Under the pieces are notes generated by a model, which ran no database searches, had not been told where the DNA came from, and saw only the letters and a list, made by a program, of their open reading frames with translations. 18,370 nt of DNA, from the NCBI GenBank assembly GCA_002426495.1, contig DIQC01000044.1, positions 1 to 18,370 of the forward strand. The letters are read 5' to 3'. This DNA comes from Thermacetogenium sp. UBA5472 (lineage in GTDB: Bacteria > Bacillota > DSM-12270 > Thermacetogeniales > Thermacetogeniaceae). Below are positions 6,454-14,011 of this stretch, in pieces; the stretch's first letter is position 1, and each line of letters begins with the position of its first letter. Both the position numbers and the translations under genes were made by a program.

Positions 6454-9400
6454 ATGGACAACATGAAGATTAATATAGACGGAAAAGAAGTAAATGCTGT
6501 AAGTGGCCAGACTATTTTAGAAGTGGCGCGTCAGAATGGCATTGAGATACCAACACTTTGCTATAATGAGCGGCTAAAGCCCTATGGAGGCTGTGGCCTC
6601 TGTGTGGTGGAAGCTGCCGGCAACCCCAAACTGCTTCGCTCCTGTGCAACAGAGGTTGCACCTGGTATGGTAATTTCCACAGATTCCCCCAGAATACTAG
6701 AATCCAGAAAAATGACACTGGAATTGCTGCTGTCAGACCATAGTGGTGACTGCCGCGGCCCCTGTGTCCATGCCTGTCCGGCACATGTTGATGTTCAGGG
6801 ATATGTGGGCTTATGCGCCAATGGACAGTATCATGAAGCATTGGCACTGATCAAAGAAAATTTGCCACTGCCAGCCAGCTGCGGGCGGGTCTGCCCTCAC
6901 CCCTGTGAGACTGCCTGCCGGAGACAGTTAGTCGAGGAGCCGATCTCTATTGCCCAGATCAAGTATTTTATTGCAGATAAAGATTTGGCAAGCCCAAAAC
7001 CCTATCTTCCCGAGATAGCTTCGCCTACTGGCAAAAGTGCTGCCATAGTAGGAGCAGGTCCTGCCGGCCTTACTGCTGCGTACTTTTTAGCTAGAGCAGG
7101 GCATAGAGTATCAGTTTATGATGCCATGCCTCAAGGTGGTGGCATGCTGCGCTATGGTATTCCAGAATACCGCCTGCCCAAAGCAGTGCTCGATGCGGAA
7201 ATAGGGCTGATTGAAAAAATGGGGGTAGAATTCATCTGTAACACCCGGGTTGGAGCAGATATCAGCCTGGATTATTTAAAAGAGAACTATGGTACAGTTT
7301 TCCTGGGGATTGGTGCTTGGGAAAGCTCCAGTATCAGATGTGAGGGAGAAGACCTGCCTGAAGTATTAGGAGGGATAGACTTCCTGCGAGAAGTAGCTCT
7401 GCACAAAGAAGTGCGGATCGGTGAGCGGGTAGCAGTAGTCGGTGGGGGTAATACCGCAATGGATGCCGCTCGCACAGCTCTGCGCCTAGGAGCCAGAGAG
7501 GTACTGGTGCTGTACCGAAGAACCAGGGATGAGATGCCCGCAGAGAAAATTGAAATTATCGAGGCGGAAGAAGAAGGGGTAAAGTTCTGTTTCTTGGTAT
7601 CACCCCTAGAGATTTATGCAGAAAACGGATCTGTTACCTCAATACGCTTGCAGAAGATGGAGTTGGGTGAGCCTGACGCATCAGGCCGCCGCAGGCCTGT
7701 CCCCATCGAGGGAGCAGAGGAAACCATTCCCATTGACACAGTGATCAAAGCAATCGGACAGCAGGTTGACTGCGAAGGGATTCCCGCCGCCCTCAGCAAG
7801 TGGAATACTATCGCTGTTGATGAGGATACACTGGCGACTGATATCCCCGGAGTGTTTGCCGGTGGAGATGGTGTCACCGGTCCGAAGATCGCCATTGAAG
7901 CTGTAGCCCAGGGGAAAAAGGCCGCAGAGTCCCTGATTGCCCATCTGGCAGGAGAGGAACTCCCTACAGGTGAGCCCTACTTCGTCAAGCAGGAAGATCT
8001 GACTGCAGATGATTTTGCTGAAGAAGCCAAAATCCCTCGGGCAAAGATGCCACACCTGGCACCAGATGAGCGCATTAACAACTTCCGAGAGGTCAATTTG
8101 GGCTATTCAGATGAAGAAGCTATTAAAGAATCAGCACGCTGCCTAGAATGCGGCTGTCGGGATTACTTTGAATGCAAACCGATCAAGTATGCTAATCAAT
8201 ATGCAGTACAACCGGAAAGATTAGAGGGTTCCAAACGCCAGGACAAGGTGGAGGATGATCATCCTTTTATAGAAAGAAACTCTGAGAAATGCATACTCTG
8301 TGGAATGTGTGTCCGCATTTGTGAAGAAGTTATGGGTGTAACTGCCCTGGGTCTGGCGAACCGTGGATTTGAAAGCCTGGTGGCACCAGAATTTCTACGC
8401 CCACTTAAGGATAGCGACTGTATAAGCTGTGGGCAGTGTGCTGCTGTTTGTCCCACAGGTGCTATAATGGAACGCTGCCCGGTGGACAAACATGTGCCAC
8501 TGGAAATGGAGGAAAATGAAACTGTATGCTCTTACTGTGGAGTTGGTTGTGAAGCAGTCATTAACACCCGGGGAGATCAGGTAATCCGTGCTCTTCCCAA
8601 AGATGAGGGGCTGCTCTGCAGCAAGGGTCGTTTCGGCTTTGAGGCATTTAGCCGGGACAGATTGGCAAAACCCCTGGTACGCAGGGGTGATCAATTGGTA
8701 GAGGCATCCCGGGATGAAGCAATCAAAGATGTTGTTGGCGCTGTTCAGCGAATCTGGGCACGTTATGGCAAGGAGTCTTTGGCGGTAGCTGTTTCTCCTT
8801 CCTATACACTGGAAGAAGCCAGTGCAGCTGCCCGATTTGGCCGGCAGTCCTTAGGAACGAGCTGTTTATTCAGCTTTACCCCTGATGCCGCTGGCAGACT
8901 GAATGCAGTATTCGGAGGCCAAATACCTCAGACTGGTTTTGAGGAACTAGAGGCAACCGATCTGATCCTTCAGGTAGGTTCACTAAACGAAAGCCAGATT
9001 GCTGCTGTCAAGGTAAGAGAGGCTGCCCAGCAAGGAGTAGAACTTGTTACCCTGGGTTCTGATGATGGCCTGGCAGATGACATGGCTGTTTTGAATGTGT
9101 GTCCCGAAAACAGCACCAATTTCCTAAAGCAGGTCTTGGCTACAGTGATTGATATGGATCAGGCAAGTGGAGAGAAGATCGATGGCTTTGCTGAAGTTAA
9201 ACAAGCATTAGCTACGGTGACAACTGGTGAAGATGCCAGGGCAGTGGCTGAATTGTATGGAAAAGCAAAGAACGCAGTGATCATCATTGATGGCAGTACT
9301 GTTTCAGCAGAGGCTGTGGCAATTCTGGCTGATCTGGCGCTGGTAACCAGCAAGTGCGGACGACCCAGGAATGGACTGCTTGTTGTCACACCAGGTGGAA

Positions 9401-9888
9401 ACCTGGCAGGGATTCGCCAAGCCGGCATTGGTCAAGAAAACAGCTGTATTCAAGACCAGATCAAAACCGGTAAGCTGAAAGGATTGTTTGTCTTTGGTGA
9501 AGATCCGGTGGGAGCAGGACTTCTTTCTAATGATGATCTAAATAATCTGGAACTGATTGTTGTGGTATCACCCTGGAGGACGGAAACAGTCGAGGCAGCC
9601 CATGTGGTTCTGCCCGGGGCTACTCCTCTGGAGACCAGTGGAACCTATATCAGCTGCGATGGCAAGCATAGGTCCTTCTCCATAATTCAGGAGCCCCTGA
9701 CAAGCTTTGATAACTTGCAGGTATTATCTGCGCTTACAAGTGCACTGGGAGCCAACCATTGTGTGGAGTGTGAGATGGATGCTCCGGATAAAGTGCAGCT
9801 AGTGCTGCCTGAGGATACGGATCTTTTCAAAACAGCTGTTGTCGTAGATCCGGCTCTGCGGATATTCAACGAGAAAATAGGCAGCTAA
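6454..9888 (+). CDS. stnC: Giant fused subunit: [2Fe-2S] + NfnB/GltD-like FAD-NADP module + ferredoxins + degenerate molybdopterin domain, probable StnC
   Basis: The protein has 1144 residues. Domains in order: a NuoG/HydA-type [2Fe-2S] domain (Cys36, 47, 50, 64); a GltD/NfnB-type N-terminal Fe-S segment (Cys100, 104, 108 and 143, 147, 151, 155); an FAD fold with IVGAGPAGLTAAY (198-210); an NAD(P) fold with VVGGGNTAMDAARTALRLGA (328-347) and the FAGGD flavin motif (468-472); a Cys cluster at 563-574; a two-[4Fe-4S] ferredoxin (Cys613-623, Cys656-666); and a MopB Fe4S4 motif (Cys692, 695, 699, 722) leading a short molybdopterin-oxidoreductase-like region. The Sec/Cys molybdenum ligand and following histidine expected near 810-825 are not seen, so this domain is probably structural. 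The GltD-like module suggests NADP as a substrate. Together with the two genes before it, an NADH/ferredoxin:NADP electron-bifurcating transhydrogenase of the Stn type is the best call. A formate dehydrogenase label would be misleading. GGGGGAGG precedes the ATG. Confidence 0.85.
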   Translation: MDNMKINIDGKEVNAVSGQTILEVARQNGIEIPTLCYNERLKPYGGCGLCVVEAAGNPKLLRSCATEVAPGMVISTDSPRILESRKMTLELLLSDHSGDCRGPCVHACPAHVDVQGYVGLCANGQYHEALALIKENLPLPASCGRVCPHPCETACRRQLVEEPISIAQIKYFIADKDLASPKPYLPEIASPTGKSAAIVGAGPAGLTAAYFLARAGHRVSVYDAMPQGGGMLRYGIPEYRLPKAVLDAEIGLIEKMGVEFICNTRVGADISLDYLKENYGTVFLGIGAWESSSIRCEGEDLPEVLGGIDFLREVALHKEVRIGERVAVVGGGNTAMDAARTALRLGAREVLVLYRRTRDEMPAEKIEIIEAEEEGVKFCFLVSPLEIYAENGSVTSIRLQKMELGEPDASGRRRPVPIEGAEETIPIDTVIKAIGQQVDCEGIPAALSKWNTIAVDEDTLATDIPGVFAGGDGVTGPKIAIEAVAQGKKAAESLIAHLAGEELPTGEPYFVKQEDLTADDFAEEAKIPRAKMPHLAPDERINNFREVNLGYSDEEAIKESARCLECGCRDYFECKPIKYANQYAVQPERLEGSKRQDKVEDDHPFIERNSEKCILCGMCVRICEEVMGVTALGLANRGFESLVAPEFLRPLKDSDCISCGQCAAVCPTGAIMERCPVDKHVPLEMEENETVCSYCGVGCEAVINTRGDQVIRALPKDEGLLCSKGRFGFEAFSRDRLAKPLVRRGDQLVEASRDEAIKDVVGAVQRIWARYGKESLAVAVSPSYTLEEASAAARFGRQSLGTSCLFSFTPDAAGRLNAVFGGQIPQTGFEELEATDLILQVGSLNESQIAAVKVREAAQQGVELVTLGSDDGLADDMAVLNVCPENSTNFLKQVLATVIDMDQASGEKIDGFAEVKQALATVTTGEDARAVAELYGKAKNAVIIIDGSTVSAEAVAILADLALVTSKCGRPRNGLLVVTPGGNLAGIRQAGIGQENSCIQDQIKTGKLKGLFVFGEDPVGAGLLSNDDLNNLELIVVVSPWRTETVEAAHVVLPGATPLETSGTYISCDGKHRSFSIIQEPLTSFDNLQVLSALTSALGANHCVECEMDAPDKVQLVLPEDTDLFKTAVVVDPALRIFNEKIGS

Positions 9889-9934
9889 CTGTTTGTTTGA
9901 TTTGTTCTGGAGAAAGTAACAGCGGGTGCGGAGT

Positions 9935-9987
9935 AGACTGTTCCTAACTCAAGGGGTCTTAAGGGGTAAACAGGGTAGGAACAGTCT
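9935..9987 (+). terminator. 12-bp stem after the transhydrogenase operon
   Basis: AGACTGTTCCTA (9935-9946) pairs perfectly with TAGGAACAGTCT (9976-9987), enclosing a 29-nt purine-rich loop that includes the direct repeat AAGGGGT. It begins 46 nt after the stop of the fused subunit. No T-run follows, so it may be an RNA 3'-end-stabilising stem or a processing site rather than a classical terminator. The 9889-10336 interval holds no gene; its other contents are the promoter and palindrome listed separately. Confidence 0.45.
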
Positions 9988-10112
9988 CTGTATCCTGTAT
10001 GTCTGTATGTACTGATCATGCTATACCAGAATGGGAACATTCTACCATGAAATGGAAGATGCCAACCATAGGAAAAGCTTAGTAAGCCGGTTGAATATAA
10101 CGTCCAAATGTC

Positions 10113-10141
10113 TTGTGACATCTTTGTCTATACGGTATACT
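10113..10141 (+). promoter_or_regulatory. Candidate sigma-A promoter of the molybdenum-hydroxylase accessory cluster
   Basis: TTGTGA (10113-10118) and TATACT (10136-10141) are separated by an ideal 17 bp. Matches are 4/6 at -35 and 5/6 at -10. It would give a leader of roughly 190 nt before the first gene. A small palindrome, ATGTC-TTGT-GACAT (10108-10121), overlaps the -35 box. Confidence 0.5.
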
Positions 10142-10264
10142 TTAATAGACATAACGAGCTTGGTTTCGTTAGTATCTCTGTAGTAAGGTGCCAGGATAGC
10201 ATTACATGTAAACGACAACCATCGGTATCGATTATTGAGTGATTATCTATGTTATCTATATTAC

Positions 10265-10288
10265 CGTTATGCTTTTCCAAGTATAACG
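10265..10288 (+). promoter_or_regulatory. ModE-like palindrome (CGTTAT-N12-ATAACG) upstream of molybdenum genes
   Basis: CGTTAT (10265-10270) and ATAACG (10283-10288) form an inverted repeat with 12 bases between, the half-site and spacing I recall for the molybdate-responsive ModE operator. Further ATAACG half-sites occur nearby: in GAATATAACGTCC (about 10094-10106) and ACATAACGAGC (about 10149-10159). The site lies downstream of the candidate promoter and 48 bp before the first accessory gene. The ModE assignment is inference from motif plus context; no modE gene is in the window. Confidence 0.4.
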
Positions 10289-10336
10289 AGTTGGTATGTT
10301 TGGCATAAAGAAATCTTAGCATAGGAGGAGCAGGCC

Positions 10337-11977
10337 TTGTTGAACTATGTGTTAATTAAAGGAGCAGGGGATGTAGCCAGTGGAGTGGCGTTAACTCTGA
10401 TTGAAGAAGGGTTTCGCGTTGTGATGACTGAAGTTGATCAACCAACCTGTGTTCGCAGAAAAGTATCTTTTGCTGAAGCTGTCTATGAGGGAGAGATAAC
10501 AATAGAGGGTATCCGGGGCTCTAGGGCTGGTGACTTTAGAGAAGCCCTGGAGATTGCCAGCGAAGGACAGGCTGCTGTTTTGGTGGATCCCCGTGGGAAA
10601 ACCCTGAAAAAATATCCTCCACTTATCTACATCGATGCTGCCATGACTAAGAAAAATTTTGGAACTAGCATTAATGATGCGGGTATAGTTATTGCACTGG
10701 GACCCGGTTATGAGGCTGGGGTAGATGCGTTTGCAGTAATCGAAACCAAGAGGGGCAGCAGTATAGGCAGACCCCTCTACCAGGGAGCGGCTCTTTCTAA
10801 TACAGGCATCCCCGGTGATGTTAAAGGCTATACAGCGGAAAGAGTCTTGCGTTCCCCAGCAGAGGGGATCTTTACTGGGGAATTGAACATCGGTGATCAG
10901 GTTGATAAAGGTGATGCTGTAGGTTATGTGGGTGATGTACCAGTCAAAGCCGCCATCAAGGGAACAGTCCGCGGTTTGTTGAGGAATGGATTAAAAGTAA
11001 ACAGGGGTGCAAAGCTGGGAGATATCCACCCCGAAGTGAACAGGGAAATTGTTTTTTCTGTTACAGATAAAGCCTGGGCGATAGGCAGAGGGGTACTGGA
11101 AGCCATCTCTATACTGCAGAAAAAAGGCATACCTGATACAAGGAAATTCAACCAATTGATTTACGAGAGGCTGCAAGATAACCAGGATAAAGGGAGACTC
11201 GGCATCCTCTATACGCTGGTGGAAGCCCCTCAACATTATGCAGTACACAGTGGCTCTCATCTTCTCGTACTTCCCGAAGGCTGCGTTTATGGGACTCTAG
11301 GGAGCTACTCTCTGGATAATGAAATGATCGACCGGGCCAAAACTCTTTATTCTAAGCCTGAGCCATCAACTGATATTATCCAGGTAAAACTTCGGCCGCA
11401 GTATGAGAGCACTGCTAAAGTGCTGGAGGAACCGTTTTTTCCGCATAAAAAGCTAATTATCTTTGGAGCGGGGCATGTGGCATTACCACTGGTGGAGATG
11501 GCCTCCATACTCGGTTACGAGACGGTGGTCGTGGATGACCGCCAGGAACTAGTCAGCAAGGAACGCTTTCCCCGGGCTGAGCAGTTGATCTGCGCTCCTT
11601 TTGAGGATGTTTTTAAAAATGGTGAATATAATCTGGAAATTAACAGGATGACCAGTATTGTCATTGTGACCCGGGGGCACGAGGATGATCTGATGTGCCT
11701 TAAAAATGTAATTCACTCTGATGCCCGCTATATAGGTATGATCGGGAGTAAGCGGAAAGTTGTTAAAAACTTTTCTGCTCTGTTAAATGAGGGCATCAGT
11801 AAAAAGACATTAGAAAAGGTAACTGCGCCTATCGGTCTTGACCTGGGTGGTCAAAGGCCTGAGGAGATTGCCATCAGCATAATAGCCCAATTGGTTGCCT
11901 TGGAAAATGGTGGAACTGGCAAACCGCTTGTTAAAAGCATAGATGACATGTTCTGTCAGCAAGCAGTGAGCAAATAA
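10337..11977 (+). CDS. yqeB: YqeB (EF2563-type) fused to an XdhC-like domain, selenium-dependent molybdenum hydroxylase maturation
   Basis: The protein has 546 residues. The N-terminal half (about 1-270) begins IKGAGDVASGVALTLIEEGFRVVMTE and contains DPRGKTLKKYPPLIYIDAAM and the lipoyl-like AEGIFTGELNIGDQVDKGDAVGYV. This is the EF2563/YqeB family, which co-occurs with selenium-dependent molybdenum hydroxylases. Residues about 285-335 look like a degenerate XdhC/CoxI N-terminal domain. Residues 371-530 are the XdhC Rossmann domain: IIFGAGHVALPL, VVVDDRQEL, TRGHEDDL, MIGSKRK and GLDLGGQRPEEIAISI. XdhC handles cofactor sulfuration and delivery in xanthine dehydrogenase. The start is a TTG at 10337 after ATAGGAGGAG; the TTG at 10340 is an alternative. 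No hydroxylase gene is nearby. Confidence 0.85.
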   Translation: MLNYVLIKGAGDVASGVALTLIEEGFRVVMTEVDQPTCVRRKVSFAEAVYEGEITIEGIRGSRAGDFREALEIASEGQAAVLVDPRGKTLKKYPPLIYIDAAMTKKNFGTSINDAGIVIALGPGYEAGVDAFAVIETKRGSSIGRPLYQGAALSNTGIPGDVKGYTAERVLRSPAEGIFTGELNIGDQVDKGDAVGYVGDVPVKAAIKGTVRGLLRNGLKVNRGAKLGDIHPEVNREIVFSVTDKAWAIGRGVLEAISILQKKGIPDTRKFNQLIYERLQDNQDKGRLGILYTLVEAPQHYAVHSGSHLLVLPEGCVYGTLGSYSLDNEMIDRAKTLYSKPEPSTDIIQVKLRPQYESTAKVLEEPFFPHKKLIIFGAGHVALPLVEMASILGYETVVVDDRQELVSKERFPRAEQLICAPFEDVFKNGEYNLEINRMTSIVIVTRGHEDDLMCLKNVIHSDARYIGMIGSKRKVVKNFSALLNEGISKKTLEKVTAPIGLDLGGQRPEEIAISIIAQLVALENGGTGKPLVKSIDDMFCQQAVSK

Positions 11978-12013
11978 TGGGTAGTAAACGTAAACAATAG
12001 GAGGGACTGTTTT

Positions 12014-12328
12014 ATGGCGGGTCTGCTTAAAGATGTCGTAAATATTTACCAAAGAGGAGAAGAAGGGGTGCTGGTCACACTCTGTTCTACCAAGGGTTCC
12101 ACACCCAGAAAAGCGGGGGCAAAAATGCTGGTTTATCCTGATGGAAGAGTAAAGGGTACAATCGGGGGTGGAGCATTGGAGTTTGATGCCACCAAAAAGG
12201 CTTTAGATGTAATGAAAACCAAGGAATCGATACTCTGGGAGAAGGAGCTCATTGATCTGGAGATGATCTGTGGCGGAGAGGCAACAGTCTATCTGGAGTA
12301 TTTGAGCGGGGAAAGCAGTCTGTCTTGA
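12014..12328 (+). CDS. Stand-alone XdhC/CoxI N-terminal domain protein
   Basis: This 104-residue protein matches only the N-terminal domain of XdhC. It has GSTPRKAGAKML (28-39), GTIGGGALEFDA (48-59) and MICGGE (84-89). The cysteine of the last motif is conserved in the family and is a candidate for sulfur or cofactor handling. The C-terminal Rossmann half is absent but is present in the preceding fused gene, 36 bp upstream. The two products may therefore act together as a complete XdhC. The start ATG follows TAGGAGGGAC with good spacing. It is the last gene of the first accessory run; bioY follows convergently. Confidence 0.8.
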   Translation: MAGLLKDVVNIYQRGEEGVLVTLCSTKGSTPRKAGAKMLVYPDGRVKGTIGGGALEFDATKKALDVMKTKESILWEKELIDLEMICGGEATVYLEYLSGESSLS

Positions 12329-12365
12329 GCCTGTCTGAAATGAAGATTAAAGGAGATGCAAGACA

Positions 12366-12424
12366 GGTCCATCTGTGGACCAGTTGGGCTTGTTTTGTAA
12401 GACAGATTGATTTACGGCCGTAAA
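12366..12424. terminator. Hairpins between convergent xdhC-like gene and bioY
   Basis: GGTCCA-TCTG-TGGACC (12366-12381) is a perfect 6-bp stem followed by a moderately T-rich stretch. TTTACGGCCGTAAA (12411-12424) is a perfect 14-bp palindrome 3 bp beyond the bioY stop. Neither has a strong T-run. They probably serve as weak, partly bidirectional transcription ends for the converging genes. Confidence 0.4.
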
Positions 12425-12427
12425 CTT

Positions 12428-12991
12428 TTAGATTCTTGACTTAAAGCTTCGCGCCACAGCAGCGGCCGCGGCGATCTTGACTAAGTCACCAGATATAAAG
12501 GGGAGTGTCCCCAGTGCCAACAGTTTGGTAATATCGTGAAGGCTAGTAGCGCATCCCAGCCAGATTATTCCTGTACCATGGATAAAGATAAAATTGGCGC
12601 AAATCATAATCAGGATTAGCCCCGGCAGCCGCTTGGTCCAGGCAAAGCGATTGTAAAATAGTCCTGTAAAGTAAGCTGCGGGTATAAACCCTACCAGGTA
12701 ACCCGCTGTAGGGCCTGCAAGGCCTGCGGTTCCGGCGAAAAATGGTACTCCCATCCATCCCAGCAGCAGATAGGCTGTAGCGGCCAATGCTCCACCCTGT
12801 GCTCCCCACAGCACACCTGTAAGAAGGACAGCAAAGGTTTGTCCGGTGATCGGAACGGGTGTCCAGGGCAAGGGGATCTTCACCTGGGCTGCTAGTCCGA
12901 TCAGAGCAGCACCTATCAGGATTGTGGCTAATCTTATTGGGATGCTGGCATTGTTGTCCCAGGCAAGTGCATCTTTCTGTAATTTTAGCAT
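12428..12991 (-). CDS. bioY: BioY, biotin transporter substrate-binding (S) component
   Basis: BioY is the biotin-binding membrane subunit of an ECF-type transporter, working with EcfA and EcfT proteins or alone. The 187-residue protein is mostly hydrophobic with about six membrane segments. It carries the family blocks PLPWTPVPITGQTFAVLLTGVLWG, YLLLGWMGVPFFAG and GLAGPTAGYLVGF, plus DLVKIAAAAAVA at the end. Length is standard. The start ATG follows AGAGAGG. It has its own consensus promoter with a palindrome (13027-13057). It is unrelated in function to the molybdenum genes on either side and splits them, which suggests insertion or rearrangement. Confidence 0.93.
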   Translation of the reverse strand: MLKLQKDALAWDNNASIPIRLATILIGAALIGLAAQVKIPLPWTPVPITGQTFAVLLTGVLWGAQGGALAATAYLLLGWMGVPFFAGTAGLAGPTAGYLVGFIPAAYFTGLFYNRFAWTKRLPGLILIMICANFIFIHGTGIIWLGCATSLHDITKLLALGTLPFISGDLVKIAAAAAVARSFKSRI

Positions 12992-13026
12992 TTAGGTAAC
13001 CTCTCTTTGACAAGAAATTTGATTTG

Positions 13027-13057
13027 ATTATATGTTGTAATGGTTGACTCTGTCAAC
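13027..13057 (-). promoter_or_regulatory. bioY promoter with overlapping palindrome
   Basis: On the minus strand TTGACA (13056-13051) and TATAAT (13032-13027) are both perfect consensus with an 18-bp spacer. GTTGAC-AGA-GTCAAC (13057-13043) is a perfect palindrome covering the -35 box. GTTGAC/GTCAAC half-sites resemble those of the biotin repressor BirA, but the 3-bp spacing is far shorter than the usual 14-16 bp. The promoter call is firm; the BirA call is weak. Confidence 0.65.
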
Positions 13058-13097
13058 ACTTTAGGGAGAAACGGCAACTGTGCGAAAAGGTGCAACG

Positions 13098-13230
13098 GGT
13101 GCCTGGCGATTGAGAATAGAGGTCGGAAGCAAGAGGTCAGATGTCGGATGAGTGACAAGGGGACGGGGGTCTTGTTACGTCTTTTCCCACTTCCAACCTC
13201 CCGCTTCCCACATCTTGGGTGCCAGGCACC
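13098..13230. repeat. REP/MITE-like palindromic element
   Basis: GGTGCCTGGC (13098-13107) is inverted as GCCAGGCACC (13221-13230), bounding a 133-bp GC-rich unit. Inside are AGAGGTCGGAAGC-type purine repeats (13118-13148) and, near the right arm, CTTCC/CCTCC-type pyrimidine repeats (13190-13208) that can fold back on them. The core GGGGACGGGGGTC (13159-13171) is typical of REP-like repeats seen in many clostridia. A related but rearranged inverted copy lies at 18237-18304. It fills the gap between divergent bioY and yqeC and ends 25 bp before the yqeC start. It encodes no protein I can support. Confidence 0.6.
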
Positions 13231-13255
13231 TTAGACCCGGAGGAGGGTACAGCAT

Positions 13256-14011
13256 ATGAAACTATATGACGCTTTAAATCTAGGGAAAAAAGACCTGGTA
13301 TGTTTCGTTGGTGCTGGCGGGAAAACAGGGCTGATGCAAAAATTGTTGGGCGAATGCGCGCAGCAGGGAGGGAGAGTCCTGGTGACCACCAGCACGAAAA
13401 TGTTTAAATCACAGTTAACTGACTGCTGTCCGCTTATCATGGAGCAGGATGATGATAAACTGTTGGAAAAGCTGCTCGATGCCTCTGCCGGTGAAAGGGT
13501 TCTGGCCGCTGCCCAAGGGCCGACTGTGAATAATAAGGTTGTAGGATTGCACATAGAGACCATAGACAGACTATTTATTTCTGGGATGTTTGACTATATT
13601 TTAGTTGAAGCTGATGGTGCTAATGGCAAGGCTTTGAAAGCTCCCGCATCCTTTGAACCCCAGGTGCCTGAGCAGGCAACCTGTGTGGTTGTTATTGCGG
13701 GGATTGATGTCCTTGGCAGGCCGCTAACTGAGGAATATGTTCACCGCCATGAGATAGCTGCGAAAATCTCCGGGCAAGTGGTGGGAACTCCGGTAACTTC
13801 TGCTACTATTATGGGCATCTTTAAATATTATCGGCAAATACTTAGTAAAACATCAACTGGAATGAGGATTATTCCTGTACTTAATAAAGTTGACGACAAT
13901 GATTTACTGCAGAGGGCCAAAGATGTTGCAAAAGTGTTGATTCCGGAGATGGAAATGGTTTTGATCGCCTCAACACTGTTGCCGGAACCTGTACAGGAGG
14001 TGGTGGAGTGA
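13256..14011 (+). CDS. yqeC: YqeC, selenium-dependent hydroxylase accessory protein
   Basis: The protein has 251 residues. It has an N-terminal nucleotide-binding motif FVGAGGKTGLM (17-27), VTTSTKM (43-49) and the signature LVEADGANGKALKAP (116-130), followed by CVVVIAGIDVLGRPL and HRHEIAAK. These define the YqeC family, which occurs with EF2563/YqeB, MocA and selenium-dependent molybdenum hydroxylases. The exact biochemical step is unknown; a role in installing the selenium-containing cofactor is inferred from co-occurrence. The start ATG is preceded by GGAGGAGGG. The last codon and stop overlap the GTG start of the next gene (GTGA), so the two are translationally coupled. Confidence 0.88.
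   Translation: MKLYDALNLGKKDLVCFVGAGGKTGLMQKLLGECAQQGGRVLVTTSTKMFKSQLTDCCPLIMEQDDDKLLEKLLDASAGERVLAAAQGPTVNNKVVGLHIETIDRLFISGMFDYILVEADGANGKALKAPASFEPQVPEQATCVVVIAGIDVLGRPLTEEYVHRHEIAAKISGQVVGTPVTSATIMGIFKYYRQILSKTSTGMRIIPVLNKVDDNDLLQRAKDVAKVLIPEMEMVLIASTLLPEPVQEVVE

Noticed and set aside
4132..9888. Respiratory complex I (nuoEFG) or NAD-dependent formate dehydrogenase
   Set aside because: No membrane subunits or quinone-site genes are present, the third subunit has an NADP/FAD GltD-like module, and the molybdenum ligand region is missing.
4132..9888. Electron-bifurcating [FeFe] hydrogenase HydABC
   Set aside because: The third subunit has the HydA-like N-terminus and ferredoxins but none of the H-cluster motifs (TSCCPxW, MPCxxKxxE).
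13040..13234. Small ORF between bioY and yqeC
   Set aside because: It is read through the bioY promoter and the palindromic repeat unit, has no ribosome site, and its composition is that of the repeat.
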